Part shown: positions 34,460 to 44,999 of the stretch, one piece after another
Layout of the letters: every line of letters starts with the position of its first letter
How positions within the stretch are numbered: position 1 is the stretch's first letter
Assembly (NCBI GenBank): GCA_900552335.1
Contig: URZL01000004.1
Location: forward strand, 31,184-95,183
Source: an uncultured Mycoplasmatota bacterium
GTDB lineage: Bacteria > Bacillota_I > Bacilli_A > RF39 > UBA660
Length of the DNA stretch: 64,000 bases
Reading direction: 5' to 3'
Notes under the pieces: generated by a model
The model's input: only the letters and a program-made list of their open reading frames with translations
Databases searched by the model: none
Told to the model about the DNA's origin: nothing
Program-made: the position numbers and the translations under genes

Positions 34460-36926
34460 TTGAATCTCCATCTAATATTCCACCAGTTTCAGCATTTGAT
34501 AGTCCATTTATTATTTGTAATTTTGTTAAATAATAATTATATAATATTTCATTATTTATTTCTTGGCAATATTGTATTTGTTTTTTATAAAATTCATTTT
34601 GTTCTTCTAAATTTAAAGAACTTACTACTAAATTACTTTCAGCTTCATCAAGTTGAATTGGTGCTCCAGCTTCTAATAATCTTTGCTTTTGCTCTAATGT
34701 ATATTTTGTTTTATTTCTTCTAAATGAATTATATAAAGATTGTTCTGCTTTATCTTCAGACTTACCAGATGGCATTTTATGATTAATAACTACAAAAGTT
34801 ATTATTGCATTAGTGCTATCTTCAAGTATTTCATCAATACTATTTTTTCTTTTTTCTTTTACTATAATTCCATTATCAGCTAAAAGTTTAATTTGCTCTG
34901 GTGTATATAAATCTTTCGTTCTTAAATATAATTGATAAAGTGATCTTTCTTCTAAAGTTTCACCACTATCTGATGGCATTCTTCCATTAGCATTTTTAAA
35001 TTCTATTAATGCACTAATAGTTGAATCAACTTTATCAACAATTCTAGTGGTTTTTCTTTGAATTTCTTCTTCTGATTTAATTTTAACATCTATTCCTGCA
35101 CTTGCAAGTTTTTGTAATTGTTCATTTGTAAAGTTTTTCTTATTTCTGTTAAATTTTTGATATAATGAGTCTTCATATCCACCATTAGCTGTAGATGGCA
35201 TTCTATCGTTTAAAGTTTTAAATTCTATTACATCATCAACTATTTTTTGGATAATATCTTCACTTGACATTCCTTTTCTAGATTCTATTTTAATATTTCT
35301 AGATTCTAATATTTTTAGTTGTTCATCCGTATATTGCTCTTTATTTCTTACGAAAGATTTATATAAACTTCTTTCATATAAATCATCACTTGAACCAGAT
35401 GGCATTTTTCCGTTATGTGTATCAAGCCATTCTAAAATACCATAAATAGTTTCTTCATTTTTTTCTTCTGATGTTTTAGGTACTACTGTTATACCATTTT
35501 CTTCAAGTAATTTAATTTGTTCTTGAGTATAATGTCTTTTATAATATAAAAAAGCAGTATGCAAGGATCTTTCTTCTTTATCTTGCGATACACCAGATGG
35601 CATTCTTCCATTAATATTCTTAAATTCTATTATTTTTTGAACTACCATTTCACATTTTGATTTAGTAAGTGTATCTCTGCTTAATGAAGAATCCAACATA
35701 TCTAAAAAGTCACTAAATTGTTTTAATTCATCTATTATTTTAAATTCTTCTAAATCTATTTCATCATTATCATTTTGAGTATTACCATTATGATTACTTA
35801 ATACTTTCTTTTTAACTTTTTCATATACTTCATATATTGATTTATGACAATTAATGTTATTTACAATATCAAATACAATTGGATGTGCATTATGTCCTAC
35901 TGATAAAGCTCGACCTAATTGTTGAAGATAAATAATTGGAGAAATTGTTGGTCTTAACATTATAACACCATCAACATCTTCAACATGAACTCCTTCATTA
36001 AGCATTTCAATTGAGAATAATAATTTAATATGATCATTAGTTGAACTTTCAAAACTTGATACATTTTGTTTGTTATTTTCTCTACCTTGTTCAGAATAAA
36101 CTGAATAAATATCAACATTAGGATTAACTTTACTAAACCATTGTTTTGATTCTGCTATCATTTTTTGCATATGTTCATAATCTCTACAAAAAACAATATA
36201 CTTACCACTTTTATTTGGAATATGTTTTTCAAATATCTCGGGTAAACCTTTTGCATTTTCTAACATTCTTCTTGCTTCATCTAATTTCTTTTGAAAAACT
36301 TCTTTATATTCAGGATTTTCAAATCTATTAATTTTTGCTTGAATTCGATCTATATCTTCTTTAAATGAATAAACCGCAGATATATAAGTTGGCATAGGCA
36401 ATATTCCACTTGATATTGCATCAGTTAAGGATATTTCGGAAGCAATATTTCCATGAAACAATTCTTCTGCCATATTTCTATTATCATCCAAATATCTAAT
36501 AGGTGTAGCAGTAATTCCTAAAACTTTTGCATTAGGATTATTATTTAATAATGTATTAATACTTCGTCCCCATTCTTGTGCACCACATCTATGAAATTCA
36601 TCTAATACTATATTATCAAAATGTAAGTTATTTATTTTATCAGTTGATAGTCTTGAAAAATTAGGATATATAGCACATTTTAAATTAGGAAAATCACTAA
36701 CACTTAATCCTTGTGATTTAATATGTTGTTCAAGTTGATCTATTATTTCATATGTAGGAGCAAGAAATAAGCATCTCTTATTTCTATTTTCATATAACCA
36801 TTTTAAAGAAATAAATGATTTACCAGTTCCTGTTGCATGGACTATAGCAACTTTATCTTCTTGTTCAAACCTCTTTTCAATTTTTTCATAAGCATCTTTG
36901 TTATGTTTATATAATTCTATACCCAT
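34437..36926 (-). CDS. SF2 helicase with five C-terminal helicase-associated repeats (cargo)
   Basis: 829 residues. Motif I VHATGTGKSF near residue 30, motif II VLDEFHRCG near 110, motif III GITATP near 137 and a second RecA domain with YIVFCRDYEHM, SIEMLNEGVHV and QQLGRALS near 245-345 make it a DEAH-type superfamily 2 enzyme. Residues about 425-760 contain five copies of a roughly 70-residue unit with core pattern I.EFK..NGRMPSG, ERSLY..F.R.K..YT.EQ...L...GI. Similar helicase-associated repeats occur in mobile-element helicases. It may act in defence or DNA processing; the substrate is unknown. Confidence 0.85.
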   Translation of the reverse strand: MGIELYKHNKDAYEKIEKRFEQEDKVAIVHATGTGKSFISLKWLYENRNKRCLFLAPTYEIIDQLEQHIKSQGLSVSDFPNLKCAIYPNFSRLSTDKINNLHFDNIVLDEFHRCGAQEWGRSINTLLNNNPNAKVLGITATPIRYLDDNRNMAEELFHGNIASEISLTDAISSGILPMPTYISAVYSFKEDIDRIQAKINRFENPEYKEVFQKKLDEARRMLENAKGLPEIFEKHIPNKSGKYIVFCRDYEHMQKMIAESKQWFSKVNPNVDIYSVYSEQGRENNKQNVSSFESSTNDHIKLLFSIEMLNEGVHVEDVDGVIMLRPTISPIIYLQQLGRALSVGHNAHPIVFDIVNNINCHKSIYEVYEKVKKKVLSNHNGNTQNDNDEIDLEEFKIIDELKQFSDFLDMLDSSLSRDTLTKSKCEMVVQKIIEFKNINGRMPSGVSQDKEERSLHTAFLYYKRHYTQEQIKLLEENGITVVPKTSEEKNEETIYGILEWLDTHNGKMPSGSSDDLYERSLYKSFVRNKEQYTDEQLKILESRNIKIESRKGMSSEDIIQKIVDDVIEFKTLNDRMPSTANGGYEDSLYQKFNRNKKNFTNEQLQKLASAGIDVKIKSEEEIQRKTTRIVDKVDSTISALIEFKNANGRMPSDSGETLEERSLYQLYLRTKDLYTPEQIKLLADNGIIVKEKRKNSIDEILEDSTNAIITFVVINHKMPSGKSEDKAEQSLYNSFRRNKTKYTLEQKQRLLEAGAPIQLDEAESNLVVSSLNLEEQNEFYKKQIQYCQEINNEILYNYYLTKLQIINGLSNAETGGILDGDSNGFRRKN

Positions 36927-37109
36927 ATTAAAGCCTCCAAAATCATCTAATATAATTATAACATTAATTTTACAAATTTTAGTATTTGTATTGAAATTAT
37001 TAACAATTTATAGTAATATGTATATAGAAATTGATACAAATATGTATTAATTCCTAATTGTGATTGAAAAGTTGTAAATAACTTAACCAATCGCTCCATT
37101 TGTAAAAAT

Positions 37110-37164
37110 CATCGGAACAACCGATGTTGAGATAAAGCTTAATTAGAAATAATTAAGTTTTTTT
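37110..37164 (+). terminator. Leader hairpins, element copy 2
   Basis: CATCGG/CCGATG with loop AACAA, then CTTAATTA/TAATTAAG with a GAAA tetraloop and T7 followed by GTG. The second is a good intrinsic terminator in front of the small ORF. Confidence 0.8.
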
Positions 37165-37188
37165 GTGTCTATGAAAGGTTGTGATGAT

Positions 37189-37470
37189 ATGTTAAATATT
37201 ATTAAAGAAAAACTTGATTTAAGCCCTGATTTAATGAAAAAGATTGATTGGGCTAAGAATTATACTTCTACTTCAATAACTCTTGAGAAAGGTCATTTAA
37301 TTAGATTAGAACCTAGTAATCTTGCTTATGTAGATCCACATAAAGTTAAAATCAATAATTATACTTTCTTGTTCTTCAATGGTGTTAATACTTTCTATGT
37401 TAATAATCTAAACGAACAACATAATTTATCAGAACTAGAAAAATTCTTTAAACTAGCTAAATGCCCTTAA
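37189..37470 (+). CDS. Small conserved element protein (93 residues)
   Basis: Family not recognised. The region HLIRLEPSNLAYVDPHKVKI is shared with the broken copy at 32895, and the N-terminus MLNIIKE with those at 32895 and 43276, so it is a standard first gene of these elements. No membrane segment or DNA-binding motif is evident. The ATG at 37189 is chosen because GAAAGG lies upstream and because the other copies start at the same place. Confidence 0.75.
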   Translation: MLNIIKEKLDLSPDLMKKIDWAKNYTSTSITLEKGHLIRLEPSNLAYVDPHKVKINNYTFLFFNGVNTFYVNNLNEQHNLSELEKFFKLAKCP

Positions 37471-37491
37471 TACTATTCCCCCAATAAGGAA

Positions 37492-37519
37492 TTGACAAAA
37501 TTTTAAAAAGTGATATTAT
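37492..37519 (+). promoter_or_regulatory. Promoter of the leader peptide and recombinase
   Basis: TTGACA (37492-37497), 16-base spacer, TATTAT (37514-37519). Confidence 0.75.
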
Positions 37520-37563
37520 AAATAACCAATGAAAGAGGTAACTCTAGAAATGGAGGTACATCT

Positions 37564-37641
37564 ATGATAATAAAACACAATTTACCCGAAATTTATAATA
37601 TTGAATTTAATGAGGAGTCAGTAGTATTTAGACTTTACTAG
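37564..37641 (+). CDS. 25-residue leader peptide upstream of the recombinase
   Basis: ATG seven bases after a perfect GGAGG. It encodes MIIKHNLPEIYNIEF and a further ten residues ending RLY. The last nine codons form the 5' arm and loop of the attenuator, and the stop codon lies at the start of the 3' arm, so a translating ribosome would block the terminator. The peptide has no obvious regulatory codon run. Confidence 0.75.
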   Translation: MIIKHNLPEIYNIEFNEESVVFRLY

Positions 37642-37662
37642 ATACTATTGTCTCCTTTTTTT
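37614..37662 (+). terminator. Attenuator in front of the recombinase gene
   Basis: An 18-base arm (37614-37631) pairs with 37638-37655 with one mismatch and two G-T pairs, loop ACTTTA, followed by T7 (37656-37662). A competing hairpin is possible: CTTTACTA (37633-37640) with TAGTAAAG (37662-37669), which also touches the recombinase ribosome binding site AAAGGGAG. The two cannot form together. Confidence 0.8.
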
Positions 37663-37667
37663 AGTAA

Positions 37668-39521
<1,854 letters not shown>

Positions 39522-39532
39522 TTTATAAACGT

Positions 39533-39677
39533 GGCACGTTTTGTTTAAGATAGTAAATGAAAGTGACGATAGTGTCAAATTAAAACGGTTTCTAAGGTGT
39601 TAAACCTTAGCTTCCATATCTTGTCTCTGACAAGATATATAGGAAGTTATGAATAATGACAAGGCCACTTTCGTGCC
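39533..39677 (+). ncRNA. Structured region between recombinase and relaxase (candidate RNA or oriT)
   Basis: An outer stem GGCAC (39533-39537) with GTGCC (39673-39677) and GAAAGTG (39559-39565) with CACTTTC (39666-39672) are adjacent on the 3' side. Inside are hairpins CTAAGGT/ACCTTAG (39592-39610) and CTTCC-ATATCTTGTC/GACAAGATAT-GGAAG (39611-39646). Such order fits a multibranched RNA; the position just upstream of a MobV relaxase also fits an origin of transfer. The sequence does not decide between them. Confidence 0.55.
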
Positions 39678-39713
39678 ATTTTCAATATTCATAAAATAAG
39701 GAGGTGTAAAAGT

Positions 39714-41028
39714 ATGGAATTATCTTATTCGTTTCATTTAGGTAATGATAGTAATAAAACTATTAAAGCAAGACGAGAAGCAAAAAATACTCTATCGGGA
39801 ACAACTAATAAAAGCAATAATGCTATTCAAAATGTAAGACAACTTGGAAAAGTTAATCATCATAATTTAAGACAATATGATAATAACAGGGAACTAATTA
39901 AAACTATTAAAGGTTCTAATGATATTACAAAAGATGTTAAAGAGTTATATTTAGATTTATTTGATGAGGCAAGAATTGAATACAATAATAAACAGACTAG
40001 AGATGATAGAAAAATAAATAACTACTTTAATAAGATAAGTGATGATACAAAACATGATCTTGCTTGTGAAATAGTTATTGAACTTGGAGATATGGTTTAT
40101 TGGGATGATAAAAGTTTAGAATATAAATATGTGATGATACAAGTATTTGAACAACAACTTGAAGATTTAAAAGAAATAGTTCCAGACTTTTATGTAGCAA
40201 ATGCTGCTATACATTTTGATGAACATTCTCCACACTTGCATATTGTCGGTGTTCCAGTTAAAGAAAATTGTAAAACAGGTTTATCAAGACAAGTTGGTAA
40301 AACTTCTATCTTCACAAAAGAATCATTAGTAGTTTTTCAAGATAAAATGAGAGAAAGATGTATTGATGAATTTAATATTGCTTATGGTATGGATTCAAAG
40401 TTAAAAGAAAAACAAAAAGGTAAAAATCGAGATATTACTCCATTTGAAAGAAAGGTTTATAATGAAAAAGTTAAAGTCCTTAAACAAGAAATATCTAATT
40501 TCGAAAATGAAGTTTCTGATTTAGAAGATAATAAAGAATCTATCAATAAACAAATAACTAAACTTAATAAAGATAAAAACGATATAAGTGATGAAATTGA
40601 TAAAAAGAAAAAAATTAATAATAAAATTATTATTAAATCTAAAAATCAACTTTGGGATGAAAATGAAAAACTAAAAAAAAGAAAACGAAGATTTAAAAAG
40701 ATTAAACTATCAGTATGAAAATCAATATAAAAGTTTAAAAGAAAAAACTGATTATCTTATTTATCATTTGAATAAGGTATTAAAAAAATTACCCGAATTT
40801 ATTCAAAACATTGTTGAAAGATTATTTAATTATAATGGTTTAGATTTAAAATATTTTAAACAGCAATATGATCCAGAAGTTAAAAGTAGGTTTAAAGGTT
40901 TTAATTTATTTAATAAAAAAGAAATTGAAAAAGCAACCAAGAATATTAATAATGAAATGGATGAATATGCTGAAGATTTTTATGATGATAAAAAAGATAA
41001 AGAAAAAGGCGATGGTTTTGAACTTTAA
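39714..41028 (+). pseudogene. MobV (Pre) family relaxase, frameshifted at a poly-A tract
   Basis: N-terminal SYSFHLG and about residue 166 IHFDEHSPHLHIV, the HxDExxPHxH metal-binding motif of MobV relaxases, which nick oriT for conjugative mobilization. The frame ends at 40718 after a run of eight A (40673-40680). With seven A the sequence continues as a coiled-coil and then LPEFIQNIVERLF and NLFNKKEIEKATKNIN to the end, giving about 437 residues. The catalytic part is intact. The ribosome binding site is AAGGAGG. Confidence 0.85.
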
Positions 41029-41030
41029 AA

Positions 41031-41059
41031 AAAGATGGTTCATTAATTGAATCATCTTT
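41031..41059. terminator. Bidirectional terminator after the relaxase
   Basis: AAAGATGGTTCA pairs with TGAATCATCTTT over 5 bases, reaching into the stop codon of the convergent cargo gene. Confidence 0.75.
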
Positions 41060-41282
41060 CATTTTGACTTAAATTTATTAATTGAGTATAAACATTTTTT
41101 ATTTCATTTTCTGGTATTTGTAAATCCCTTAATATTGAATATGTATATTCAATACTCATATTTAAAAAGCAATCTTTTTGATTTAGTATATTTCTAATTA
41201 ACTCATATTTTTTTAATTCTTCAGGATTTTCTTTATTTGCTTCTATGTATTTTTCAGTAATCATTTTAAGTTTATCTATCAT
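41052..41282 (-). CDS. Small cargo protein (76 residues)
   Basis: Helical, charged, no membrane segment; family not recognised. It overlaps the end of the transglutaminase-like gene by four bases and is likely coexpressed, perhaps as a partner or immunity-like protein; that is a guess. Confidence 0.65.
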   Translation of the reverse strand: MIDKLKMITEKYIEANKENPEELKKYELIRNILNQKDCFLNMSIEYTYSILRDLQIPENEIKNVYTQLINLSQNER

Positions 41283-43009
41283 CTTTTCATTCCTCCATAT
41301 TCAATAATACCAGGAATTCTTGGATCATCTTTTTCAACATATTCAAGTTTACCATCATCAAATTTTGTTTGTAATTCTTCTTTTGCAATAGGAACAAGTT
41401 CATGATTAGGATTAAAATAATAATAAACATTTTGTTCTGAGTTTTCTTCAAAATTTTGACCATTTAATGTAAATATAGCACTAGCCATAGCAACTTTTCC
41501 TTCTTCGAATGGTTCATTATTTCTTACTATTGTCACACGAATATTATTCTTTCTTTGTTCCTCAGTAAATAGTATTTTTCTCAATTGCAATACATATGAT
41601 AATGAATCAATTCCTAACATTCCAGTTGAATTCACTTTACTAACTAGAATTGATAGTCTTTCATTTAAACTAATATCTTGAATATTGTTTGTTATATGTG
41701 AATATTCTTCTAATAACTCAGCTAATGTTTGGATATGTTCAACAGGTTTTCTTTCACTTAAACTTTTCTCTTGTTGAGCAATTAATTGATACATTTTAGT
41801 TAATGATTGTTTAAACTCTTGTTGTGTTTGTTGATTTCTATTAACACACTTTAATCCAACTAATGGTTGATTAAGTTTTGCTTGCATAATATCTCCTTGA
41901 AGTATAGAAGTAACTGAATCAGCACTTACCAAAAATTTATCTGATCTAAATTCTAGGTTTGCATGTCCAGCTCCATATGCTTCTCCAACCATATTTTTAT
42001 AATCACTACTAAAATGAATGCCCAATTGATTTAACAATTTTGAATATATTAAATTAAATTCAAAGCATACAACTTTATTATTTTCTAGTGTAATTGATGA
42101 AACGTAATCTGTACTCTTGTGTTTTTCTGTGGCTACACCTTTTTGATTAACTGCATAATATTCTTCATCATAAGTCAGTAATTTACACATTTTTATATAA
42201 ATATAAATTGCTTTTTCTAAATCAGTAGTATTTTCAGGAATTCCCGAAATAATTTCATGTTCTAAATTACTGTCTATCTTGATGCTTTGATATTTAGTAT
42301 CAGTTGTTGTTAAATGTTTATTTATAGCTTGTAAATCTATTTTTTGTAATGTTCCAATATCTCTATAACGATTAGCAACAATATCAGGCATTAAATATTC
42401 TTCCAATGCTTTATTTTCTCTAAAAAATTTAAATGCAGCATAAATAAAATATTCCTTAGGTATTTCATTTATTTCTTTCATATCTACACTAGAACATAAA
42501 TTATCAAATTGTTCATCAGGTAATTGCATTAAAGAAATTAATTGTTCAGTAGGAATAGAATACTTATTTCCATCAATATCTATATTATATTTGTTTCCTT
42601 TATGCTTTTCTAAAAATTTCTCAAATGAGATACTATTTTTTAAACTATCTAATTTTTGTTGTTCATCAGGTTGTAATACAATTTGTCCCGATGATATTAA
42701 TTGCTCTAAGGCTTTTATAATTGTGCTTTTTTTATAGTAAATTGAACCTCCAGTATCTCCACCTATAATATAGCAAACTGCGAAGTTATTTATATCGCCA
42801 TTAAAGTATCTTGAAGCATATTCAAAATAAAAATCATTATTTAAAATTCTCTTTAAAAATTCTATTGATACATCTTCAGAATTAACCTTAACTTTTTCAC
42901 CATTTCTTATTTGTTCTACATCCTCTCTTGTTGTAAATAATGTATATTCTGCCATATTTCTTAAATATGGATATTTTTCCATCCATTGTTCAACTGTTAA
43001 CTCTTCCAC
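41279..43009 (-). CDS. Transglutaminase-like cargo protein (576 residues)
   Basis: The first 230 residues are uncharacterised. The middle has DLEKAIYIYIKMCKLLTYDEE, VVCFEFNLIYSKLLNQLGI with Cys near residue 315, GAGHANLEFR with His near 350, and FLVSADSVT with Asp near 364: the Cys-His-Asp order and spacing of the transglutaminase-like/papain fold. The C-terminal 150 residues are unknown. No signal peptide. It occupies the same cargo position as the 330-residue protein of copy 3. Cysteine protease, amidase or cross-linking activity is possible. Confidence 0.75.
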   Translation of the reverse strand: MEELTVEQWMEKYPYLRNMAEYTLFTTREDVEQIRNGEKVKVNSEDVSIEFLKRILNNDFYFEYASRYFNGDINNFAVCYIIGGDTGGSIYYKKSTIIKALEQLISSGQIVLQPDEQQKLDSLKNSISFEKFLEKHKGNKYNIDIDGNKYSIPTEQLISLMQLPDEQFDNLCSSVDMKEINEIPKEYFIYAAFKFFRENKALEEYLMPDIVANRYRDIGTLQKIDLQAINKHLTTTDTKYQSIKIDSNLEHEIISGIPENTTDLEKAIYIYIKMCKLLTYDEEYYAVNQKGVATEKHKSTDYVSSITLENNKVVCFEFNLIYSKLLNQLGIHFSSDYKNMVGEAYGAGHANLEFRSDKFLVSADSVTSILQGDIMQAKLNQPLVGLKCVNRNQQTQQEFKQSLTKMYQLIAQQEKSLSERKPVEHIQTLAELLEEYSHITNNIQDISLNERLSILVSKVNSTGMLGIDSLSYVLQLRKILFTEEQRKNNIRVTIVRNNEPFEEGKVAMASAIFTLNGQNFEENSEQNVYYYFNPNHELVPIAKEELQTKFDDGKLEYVEKDDPRIPGIIEYGGMKR

Positions 43010-43186
43010 TATAACCTCCTACTTTATATTATCTTACAATTCCATTATATCATTATTTTCATCAATTTTATCAAATTGCTTTAAAAATTTTAAAAAATAT
43101 GCTATTATGTTTATAGAAGCTAGTTGTATTAACTTATATAGTGATAGTTTCAAATTATCTTATCTATCGCTCCATTGGGAAATCTG

Positions 43187-43255
43187 TTCGAACTTTTATA
43201 GTTTGAATTTAACATAGAAAAGTATCAATTTCTAAACGAAGTTGATATTTTTTTT
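43187..43255 (+). terminator. Leader hairpins, element copy 3
   Basis: TTCGAAC/GTTTGAA with a 7-base loop, then TATCAATTTC/GAAGTTGATA (10 bp, 5-base loop) followed by T8 and G. Confidence 0.75.
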
Positions 43256-43275
43256 GTTAAGAAAGGACAGATTTT

Positions 43276-43353
43276 ATGATTAATATTATTAGTAAACCAT
43301 TAGAGTTTGATTATGAATTAAAAAAGAAAAAAGACAATGGTTTTGAAAGATAA
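43276..43353 (+). pseudogene. Micro-fusion of the small element ORF and the relaxase end
   Basis: 25 codons: MINIISKPLEFDYELKK resembles the start of the small ORF of the other copies, and the ending KKDNGFER matches the relaxase ends KKDDGLER and KGDGFEL. Everything between was deleted. The ribosome binding site AAAGGA remains, so the peptide could still be made. Confidence 0.7.
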
Positions 43354-43366
43354 ACCGTTGTCTTTT
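43329..43366. terminator. Bidirectional terminator, element copy 3
   Basis: AAAAGACAATGGTTT pairs perfectly with AAACCGTTGTCTTTT allowing G-T, around the remnant stop codon. Confidence 0.8.
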
Positions 43367-44357
43367 ATTTTGTCCAATGTTCTTTTCTCTTTGTATTTGT
43401 ATTTTCAATTTGTTTAGATATTAACTCATTAGATTTTTCTGCTGCTACTTGATGACTATTATTATCTACAAATATATAGTGTGAAATATAAATATTTCTT
43501 ATCAAAGAAAATATTTCTTCTCTAGATATTTCATTAGTATTATCTTCATAATAATTTTTTAATTTTTGATATGAAAGTAATATTTCGTTTTTATTTTCCA
43601 TATTACCAATATCACAACTAAAAAATTTGTTTAATTCAATTATTTCTTCTCTTAATTTCACATAATGTGAGTTAATAATATTTTCTTCTGTTTCTCCAAA
43701 TAATTCAATTCGCATCTTTTCAATTGTACTAACAGAATCAATTGTCTCTTTTATTTCTTCAACGGATTTATTGTCTAAAGAAATATTCCAAAATAATACA
43801 ACATCTCCATCTCCACCTGAAGGGAATTGTTTATTATGATAATTATTTATATCATCAGCAGAAATTAAAGTTGCATTAAATGTAATTGTATCATTTGCAT
43901 TACTAGGAGAATCTATATATGGATCACAATGTAAACAATGTTTAATATTATCTTTATCTTTTAAAATAACTTGAAAATTACCATGTGATGTAATTCCATT
44001 TACTTCAGTTCTTTTATATAAGAATGGTATAGATAATTCTTCACATATGAATTTCATTATAGTTGAATAGCCTTGGCACATTGCTTTTTGAGTTAATATA
44101 GTTCCAATAATATCATGGCTAGTGTTTTTATCTTCTTCATCTTTTGGAATATTAATTATATTAATGTACATATATAAGAATTTTTCTAATTCTGACAAGT
44201 CCCTATATTTATCATTATCCTTCAGTTTTAATTTATCTAAATTGCTAAATAAAGTGCAAAAACATTCAGCAACTTGTTCTATTTGATTTTCAGAATAGTT
44301 AGAAGCAAATTCTAATTTATTTAATTTATTAATAAAATAATTTTTATCTTTAATCAT
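43365..44357 (-). CDS. Transglutaminase-like cargo protein (330 residues)
   Basis: SELEKFLYMYINIIN, then QKAMCQGYSTIMKFICEEL with Cys near residue 94, GITSHGNFQVIL with His near 124, and CDPYIDS with Asp near 145 give the transglutaminase-like catalytic triad. The C-terminal half is helical and unknown. No signal peptide or membrane segment. Similar fold but clearly different sequence from the 576-residue cargo of copy 2. Its stop lies in the element terminator. Confidence 0.78.
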   Translation of the reverse strand: MIKDKNYFINKLNKLEFASNYSENQIEQVAECFCTLFSNLDKLKLKDNDKYRDLSELEKFLYMYINIINIPKDEEDKNTSHDIIGTILTQKAMCQGYSTIMKFICEELSIPFLYKRTEVNGITSHGNFQVILKDKDNIKHCLHCDPYIDSPSNANDTITFNATLISADDINNYHNKQFPSGGDGDVVLFWNISLDNKSVEEIKETIDSVSTIEKMRIELFGETEENIINSHYVKLREEIIELNKFFSCDIGNMENKNEILLSYQKLKNYYEDNTNEISREEIFSLIRNIYISHYIFVDNNSHQVAAEKSNELISKQIENTNTKRKEHWTK

Positions 44358-44422
44358 ACTTATCCCTCCTACATTTCTCTACATTATATCACAAGAATTC
44401 AACATTTTTACTATTTAAATTA

Positions 44423-44629
44423 CTATTTATCTTTCTCTTTATTTTCTTTAGACATATAGGCTACAGTCAAAATTATACCAACAAGATCACATCCGATTGA
44501 TAGTCCCAATAGAACGCCACTACTGAAATTACCAAAATCACTTGTTTCATTTCCACAAAAATATATATATGCTAAATATAATAAGTTTCCTAATATAATG
44601 AATAATGTTCCTATTTTTAATTTTTTCAC
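44423..44629 (-). CDS. Small two-helix membrane protein
   Basis: 68 residues if started at the GTG at 44627-44629, which has GAGGTATTTT in front; the longer frame adds six residues. Two hydrophobic segments (about 8-25 and 38-60) and a charged tail. Function unknown; probably in one transcript with the next small gene. Confidence 0.6.
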   Translation of the reverse strand: MKKLKIGTLFIILGNLLYLAYIYFCGNETSDFGNFSSGVLLGLSIGCDLVGIILTVAYMSKENKEKDK

Positions 44630-44654
44630 AAAATACCTCACTTTCACTTAAACA

Positions 44655-44825
44655 TCAATCTTTTTTTAGATTTTTTTTGAATACCAATATTGCTTTTGCA
44701 GAATTAGTTGTAGACATTGTTACTAATTCATATCCATTTTCTATCATTTCATTAGATTTTTTTTCTACTTTTTTTGCCATGGTGTCTGTCTTTGGGGAAT
44801 ACTCTATAATAACAGTTTTATACAT
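44655..44825 (-). CDS. Small uncharacterised protein
   Basis: About 56 residues beginning MYKTVIIEYSPKTD, with one central helix and a closing strand (ELVTMSTTNSAKAILVFKK). The layout resembles DUF4177-like small proteins that handle 'how to keep state' poorly known roles; no function assigned. No strong ribosome binding site. Confidence 0.5.
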   Translation of the reverse strand: MYKTVIIEYSPKTDTMAKKVEKKSNEMIENGYELVTMSTTNSAKAILVFKKNLKKD

Positions 44826-44999
44826 TTTTTCTACACATCCTAACACATAATAAACTAATAAATTATTATTTATATTATTTATTATAAAAAGAATTATGTT
44901 CTATTAAGTAAGCATTATTAATTTTGACGATATCATTCATAACTACTGATTTTGAAATTTTCATTTCAATTTTTGTCATAATCGATCATTTTCCTAAAA

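Larger units (their letters stand above)
32752..37092. mobile_element. Mobilizable element copy 1 (remnant) with cargo
   Basis: Begins at the tRNA-Gly 3' end. It keeps the leader hairpins, the small conserved ORF (broken), a short C-terminal piece of the relaxase and its terminator, and three cargo genes on the minus strand. Recombinase and most of the relaxase are deleted. The right limit is taken as the next GCTCCAT core. The boundaries are inferred from comparison with copy 2. Confidence 0.6.
43169..44846. mobile_element. Mobilizable element copy 3 (minimal remnant) with cargo
   Basis: Starts at the third GCTCCAT core; 24 of the first 29 bases match the sequence at 32752. It keeps two leader hairpins, a 25-codon fusion of the small ORF start to the relaxase end, the terminator, and minus-strand cargo. 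No fourth core was found, so the right end is uncertain and may lie farther right. Confidence 0.5.

Noticed and set aside
44875..44979. 34-codon minus-strand ORF before the small membrane genes
   Set aside because: No ribosome binding site and no recognised family.
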